This document shows positions 58,501 to 64,000 of a DNA stretch of 64,000 bases, in pieces (the first letter of the stretch is position 1; every line of letters begins with the position of its first letter). This stretch comes from Ailanthus altissimus (Eukaryota; Streptophyta; Magnoliopsida; Sapindales; Simaroubaceae). The notes below the pieces were generated by a model. That model saw only the letters and a list, made by a program, of their open reading frames with translations. It had not been told where the DNA came from and searched no databases. Location of the stretch: positions 10,292,001-10,356,000 of the forward strand of contig OX327702.1 of NCBI GenBank assembly GCA_946807835.1, given 5' to 3'. The translations under genes and the position numbers were made by a program.

Positions 58501-58858
58501 TTCCACTCACTTTAAATCTTGACTATTTAATAAATGGCAATCTAAAAATTATAAATATGTTTTAAAAAATATGTCATGAATCCTATACCATATTAGAGTG
58601 TATCTTATCTTGAGAAATTGATTTTACAAAGTATTATAGAGTTAAAATTATAAATTAACAAGATAACGACATGATACTTTTGCTCACTATAACATGAAGA
58701 ATGTATCCTACTATTTAATTTCATATTTATTTATTTTATATATTTTAATGTGTTTAACCCAATGCTATAATTTAGATTTACATTGGATTACAAAATTTAT
58801 ATGGTAATTCATGTGGTATTTGATGTGTTAATTGATGTTGTATTTGAAAGTGAAAGTA
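58501..58858. repeat. Segmental duplication, copy 1, right part
   Basis: 58652-58760 matches 62417-62520 (shared AAATTAAC-AGATAA-GACATG and GCTCACTATAACATGAA words). The two matching parts of copy 1 are 3.27 kb apart, while in copy 2 they are adjacent. Confidence 0.75.
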
Positions 58859-61038
58859 TGCTATTTTTTTAGGGTGTATGCATCTGTTATGTATTTATTA
58901 GAACAAAACTTATGTATTTCATACATAAATTATGCACACAAAAAAGTAAGAAATCTAATTCACTAGTGCAAGAAACACATAAATTTAAGTATCATTATTA
59001 TAACAAAAATTAAAGATTGAGAATTCATCTTACAAGCATTTAGAATTATTATAAAATTCGCTTTAAATTGCACTTGTGAACAATTTTAGATCTTAATAAG
59101 GTGAACTTGAAACTTTTAGAATAACAACTTTAATTTCAACAAATTTGTGTTTAAAACTTAAAAATAAAAATTAATTACACTTAACCAATTTATTTATTGT
59201 CAAACACTTAACTATTTAATTATTTTTCAAGCAATGAAAGTATTTTATTTTGTTCAACTTTTGAACAAAATACCAAGCCCTCTCATACTTTAACAGTGGC
59301 CGGGCTCAGTGAAAGAAAAAAGCGATGATGAATAGTTCAACTATTTAAAAAAAACAAACAAAAACAATTTTTACTCTCAACTCTTTTTCTTCTCTCTTGC
59401 CGTGCCCATCACCCTTACAAATTGAAAGATATTTCCATTTTATAAGCTAAATTTCCCTCTCATTTTACGAAGTCAAGATTCGGCCCCCACTAGCCTCACA
59501 AGACCATGCTTTGTGCATTACTTGCTTTGCCCATTATTCATGTTTTCCATTTAGTTATTCGACAACAAATAAAAACATGTGCAATTACTTAAATTAATAT
59601 TATTTGACTTTAATACAAATAATATCAACTATATAGTTGTTTATTCTAAAATAATTTTATAAATAAATAAGGTCAATTTTGTAATATTAAAGTTAAACAA
59701 TGAATAGCTCAGTATGTGCCATTTTTTATCATCTCATGGTTAATAATTATTGTTAATTAATTAATGTACTTAACATTTACGTCTTACATAAATGTACATC
59801 TTAAGGGATTTGGAAACAAATGTTCAGTTTGTTGGAATTTACTAGATCAAATTATTCAATCCAGTACGCTGCTCTAGTGTACAACGAGTACACTTTATAT
59901 TGTAAGACTCTCTAGGTCCACACTCGATTTGTCAAATGAAAATCTTTTATGAGTTTATGAATAATGCCCCACGCACACGTCACAGATATTATAAATTAAC
60001 TCATTAGACCATACAAATTGAGGTCATAACGTATACATAAATCCCTCTATTATCTATATCCTGGAAGAGTAGGGATAAAAATCATCACCATCAAATTCCT
60101 ATATGCTTATTTATAAACTTATCTCCATATTCGTATCTTAATAAATAATATAAGTAAACACTTTGTGATATTGTTTAACTCGATAAAAAAACTTTTTTTT
60201 GGGGTTACTGCTTATGGCCATAAGACTTTCTAATATACAATTTCGGAGCATTCATATATACAACTCACTCATATAAGCTAACAATCCTAAATCTATGCAT
60301 ACTAGATTCCATAAGCATCAAACTATACCTAATGACATGCAACGGTCAAACCATAAAAAGTCTATAACATCCATGGAACTAAAATATAGTAGATCAGTCA
60401 TAAGCCTACCGTAACACTTAGGTTAAAGGACTACGAATACTACTCAACTCGAAATGACCTGCCATTAATGACTTCATAGGATGTCTATTGGAGGTCATCA
60501 AGATTTTGTTCAGTATCCAGTCCTTATTGAATACCCGTATGCCTATACGAGCTTCCACTAAGCTCATGGTCTACTAATATTAACCATCTGAAACATGCAG
60601 ATATTGACATACACTGATCTATATAAAAGGGTTTCATCTATAGACTCGCATTGGTAAAATAGATCAAGAACTTAGTGTTTGAGAACATACTGTATAATGA
60701 CATTTTCTAGCACAATTTGTAGCTCTTTGCAACTATGTCATTACTAATATATTCTCAGGTCTTTTTTCCGTTTTCAAATAAGGCTCTAAGTCTTTAGATT
60801 TTATTGACTCTTATAACTTGTTAATTCTTAGTAGTGTTAACTCTTAGCATTTATACTTCTCAGCGTTGCTAACTCTTAGTACTAATCTAAACTCCTTCAG
60901 ATCATATAATGTCTGAAATATTACAAACAACTTATCATTTAATAAATATAATAAGCAACTTAATGAAATGTCTATTGTATAAATATTAAAATAAAAATTC
61001 ATACAAAATGGGATGACACGTGAGCACAAATTCCAATA
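58859..61038 (-). repeat. Solo LTR of the Copia-1 family
   Basis: It matches the Copia-1 LTR from the inner end (GGGTGTATGCAT at about 58874) to the tip (the minus strand begins TATTGGAATTTGTGCTC at 61038). The best match is at 59800-60700. It is 2180 bp with no internal domains next to it. The flanking 5-mers are AAGTA and ATATA. It separates the two copies of the hAT-containing duplication. Confidence 0.8.
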
Positions 61039-61237
61039 ATATAACTATCACATTAAAAAAAATTAAAATATTTGTAAAAAAAATAATTATAAATATTTTA
61101 AGAAATAATCATGGCCCACAGGCCATGCAGTGCCGAGCTAGTGATGAGTTATGCAAGCATGACATAAAATGGAACGACACGCTACTATGTCGTACTAGGC
61201 TTTAAAATATGACCCGTTTACCATCTTTAATTACAAG
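61039..61237 (+). mobile_element. hAT element, right end only (duplicated copy)
   Basis: 61050-61229 matches the right end of the 53736 hAT element, including AATCATGGCCCACAGG-type words and the terminal CCATCTTTA. It is followed by ATTACAAG, the target duplication. The same genomic flank follows in both copies, so this came from a segmental duplication, not from a second transposition. The left part was removed at or before the LTR insertion. Confidence 0.75.
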
Positions 61238-61256
61238 TTCTTGGAAACAAAAAAAA

Positions 61257-62270
61257 GGTAAAGGACATGTAGACCCCTGAAGTTTGGAGAAAGCGACTGA
61301 AAGATCCCCGAAGTTTAAAATGGCCATACAGACTTTTATCATATGACAAAAACCATATAAATTTAACGATCAACTAGTTAAAAATGAGTGAAGTACTAAA
61401 ACAACCCTAGATTATGTAGTTGTTTTATATGTAACACGTGTCAAAATCTAATTAGCTTATATTTTAAAATAAAATAAATAATAAAAAATGTTTAAATTAA
61501 TTGCCCCCACTGTCATCGAAAAACAACGATCAGCTAGCCATCGATTATCGTTTTTCAATGATGGTGAGCACTAAACAATGTCAAATTTGATATCACTGAA
61601 CTCTAATTTTTCCTAATCTACATAATAGTGGGGCATTTTTGACAAAAGAAAGACCAAACAATTGCCAAAAAAGTAGTGAGGGGCTATGGCCACCACCGTG
61701 CAAGTCATTGCCCCCCTACCCCGGTGATGCGGCGATGGCTGCCACCTCTCACCATCATTTTTTATCATTTTCTTTTTTTTTGGTCAAAATTACCACACTA
61801 TTGTGTAAATCATGAAAAATGGAGTCCAATGATTAAAAATTTGAGCATTTTAATCATTAGAGCATCACCAAAAAAGGATGGCCTACCGTTAGCTAGCATC
61901 ATTTTTCGACAACATGGGCAGTTTTATTTTTACTTGATTTTTAATTTTTTAATTAAATTAATATATTGTATATATAAAACTTATTGACACTTAATTTTAA
62001 TAAAGTATTGTATTCCAAAGGTTAAGATGACACATTTTCACCCAAAATGGTCTTGGGTTCAAGACCCATCAAGTTTATTATCAATGAACTTTCATTTGAC
62101 ATAGGCATTTTAGTACTTTTAACTCATTTGATAGTTAAAAGATAATTTTACCCTTTTAACTGTTAATTCAATGGTGTCTATTATCTGACAAGAGTTTTTA
62201 TGGCTCTTTTAAAATTTTAAAAATCCTTCAATTCTTTTCACCAAACTTCAAAAATTTGTATATTCTTTAA
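61257..62270. mobile_element. MULE-like non-autonomous DNA transposon, ~1 kb
   Basis: The left end (GGTAAAGGACATGTAGACC, then GAAGTTTGG-GAAA and CTGAAAGATC) and the right end are inverted repeats over about 60-70 bp. In the right end the inverse reads GAAGTTTGGTGAAAAGAATT and then GAAGGATTTTT. Long terminal inverted repeats of this type are typical of Mutator-like elements. The insertion lies in an A-run: copy 1 of the duplication has only the A-run at 55233-55245, an empty site. The inside has no transposase. Near 62055 is GGTTCAAGACC, close to a tRNA B box, perhaps a SINE scrap. Confidence 0.65.
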
Positions 62271-62280
62271 AAAAAAAATA

Positions 62281-62520
62281 GCTTCATCTACTTAGTAGAA
62301 TGTTTTTTTTTTTGTCTCCCTCGTCATTGCTTTTCATTTGTTTCCATGCATTGAAGCTAGTAGGTTTAGAAGAGCAATTAGCTATTGTAGCCTATATACT
62401 AATTCACTTATTTGGTAAATTAACGAGATAATGACATGATACTTTTGCTCACTATAACATGAACAATGTATCCTACTATTTAATTTCATATTTATTTATT
62501 TTAATATTTTTAACCAGATA
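62281..62520. repeat. Segmental duplication, copy 2
   Basis: The sequence joins, without a gap, the partners of 55249-55378 and 58652-58760. It is directly followed by an LTR-like start at 62523. Confidence 0.8.
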
Positions 62521-62522
62521 AT

Positions 62523-64000
62523 TGTTAGGGATAGTGCCATAAAAGCATCTACTTGTACTGTTTTTATAAAATTAATAAAGTTATAATTTTATATTTGAAA
62601 TTTGAAATTTTTTATAATTTTATGACATAAATATAAGAAAACCTCGTGTTTATATATAACCATAACTTTAGTATATGATTGTTATATACAAGCGGATTAA
62701 AGTTATAGATGATAAAAAGAAAATTCTATAATAAATTAATTAAATTTTGGGATCTTTAATTAAATATCACTAATACCGTCCACAGACATTTAAAATGTAG
62801 TGATTTTATCCAGATTACTAATGTAGTGATATTATGGTGGAGGCACTATATATAATATGATTATATAGGACTGGACGAGACGTAGTTTGAATTTTTATAT
62901 AAAATGTTATTGCTAATTAAGAATTCAAATAACATCAACTGATGATCATATGCAGAGATTAACCTTAATCCTAAGTGATCATAAACTCCTGTTTGTGTCA
63001 TTATGTTATTTGAAATACTCGTTACGGTTTGTCTAAATAACAGGCTAAAAACTTGTATTTTGGTGGAATAGTGAGATAAACAATTGAGAATATGATTTAT
63101 AGATATGAAATCCATTCATTCCTAATAAAAGTTAAAAAGAAGGTTCTCTTAAGGGTTAATTCTAGAACTGAACGATTAGAGCGCTCAATTTGTAATCATG
63201 TTACAAATTAATTGTTCATTAGTGAATTAATAGTATTTAAGGATAAAGAAATAATTAGAGGGGTAAAATGATAATTGACCTAACTCTAATTATGAACCAT
63301 CTATAAAGGGTTGAATTGCATGTCCTGATTAAATCAATGGACTGCTCTAAATTTTTTGAGTAAATTATATCTATAATTTCAAGAGTGCAATTTTAAATTT
63401 TTAGTATAATAACACGGTATTTAATAAATTGAATTAATTATTAAAGAGTTTAATTAATTATTCAAAATTTAATAAAACTTAAAATTTTAGGCTCATAGAT
63501 CCTCAATACTACCTCTTTTGTTATTATAGTGAATAATTTAAAAAAAAGATTGTGTTATTACACAATTTGTCTATGTCCAGAAAATAGTTTTCAAATATGT
63601 ATATTTTATATTTGGATAAAATTAATTAATTAAGAATTAATTAATATAGATAATATCTAATCAAATATAATTAAATATTTAATTTAAGAAATTAAATAAA
63701 TAAAATATTAAGGATAAATTTTAAAATTATCAAAAAGATTTTATTTTAATTAAGTGCTCTCCTTTTTATAAAAGATTAAAAGTCTATTAATTTTGTAAGT
63801 CTAATAATACTCAATTGTTAGGTATTATACGTTAAACACAATGAGTAGAACTCTATGTGGTTTACATTAATTATGTCTCCTTTTAATAAATAATAATTTA
63901 ATTGATAAATGTTAAATTAAATTATTATTTTAAAAGGAGAAGATCAATCTAAAGAGGAGACATACATAAAAAGTACGTAAAACACACCGAATACGTATCT
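62523..64000 (+). repeat. LTR-like block, runs off the window
   Basis: It begins TGTTAGGGATAGTGCCATAA, the style of a Copia LTR start, and abuts the end of the segmental duplication. Words such as TTAACCTTAATCCTAAG and TGAACTCCTGTTTGTGTC, in tandem-like settings, resemble LTRs of a different Copia group from Copia-1. No end, primer site or coding domain is in the window. Confidence 0.45.

Overview
The window reads as nuclear DNA of a dicot plant, very AT-rich and dominated by decayed retrotransposons. The evidence is spliced plant-type gene fragments (eEF1B, a WRC-domain protein, a VTE6/DUF92-like exon), an intronless ATL-type RING-H2 gene, and Copia, Ty3/gypsy, CACTA, hAT, MULE and SINE sequences nested in one another. 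The species cannot be told from the sequence. No tRNA, rRNA, CRISPR or prokaryotic features were seen. All alignments and boundaries were made by eye.

Layout. 1-2.4 kb: an exon of a translation elongation factor eEF1B beta/delta gene that breaks off just inside the next exon, a CACTA-type terminus and a short unidentified exon-like ORF. 4.1-23.0 kb: a decayed Ty3/gypsy element (Ty3-1, minus strand, Athila-like pol) split inside gag by a full-length but dead Copia element (Copia-1, minus strand, 11781-22078). Copia-1 has two long LTRs, an initiator-Met tRNA primer site, gag, protease, integrase, RT and RNase H remnants, and a head-to-head SINE dimer inside one LTR. 23.7-26.1 kb: two divergent ~1 kb direct repeats. 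28.4-29.0 kb: the only gene that looks intact, a 165-residue membrane-anchored RING-H2 protein. 32.0-33.9 kb: a solo Copia LTR with a 43-bp tandem array. 35-37 kb: a decayed unidentified ORF cluster. 38.1-39.1 kb: a WRC-domain pseudogene.

39.3-50.4 kb: a second, truncated copy of the Copia family (Copia-2), itself split by a 2.8-kb solo LTR with a perfect target-site duplication, then a second Ty3 pol (Ty3-2) split by another solo Copia LTR. 50.4-53.7 kb: two Ty3-type LTR-like blocks, one with a recent A-B-B-A-B tandem duplication. 53.7-62.5 kb: a non-autonomous hAT element and its flank, duplicated in tandem. Copy 1 carries a CACTA element that captured a DUF92/VTE6-like exon; copy 2 carries a MULE-like element; a solo Copia LTR sits between them. 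62.5-64 kb: the start of another LTR-like block that runs off the window.

No operating multi-gene system is visible. The most unusual signals are (1) a four-fold motif in the 5' leader of the two Copia copies whose sequence differs between elements but is the same within each element, with conserved spacing; (2) the exon-bearing CACTA element; (3) the inverted SINE dimer; and (4) GC-rich semi-palindromic word arrays shared by unrelated retroelement families.
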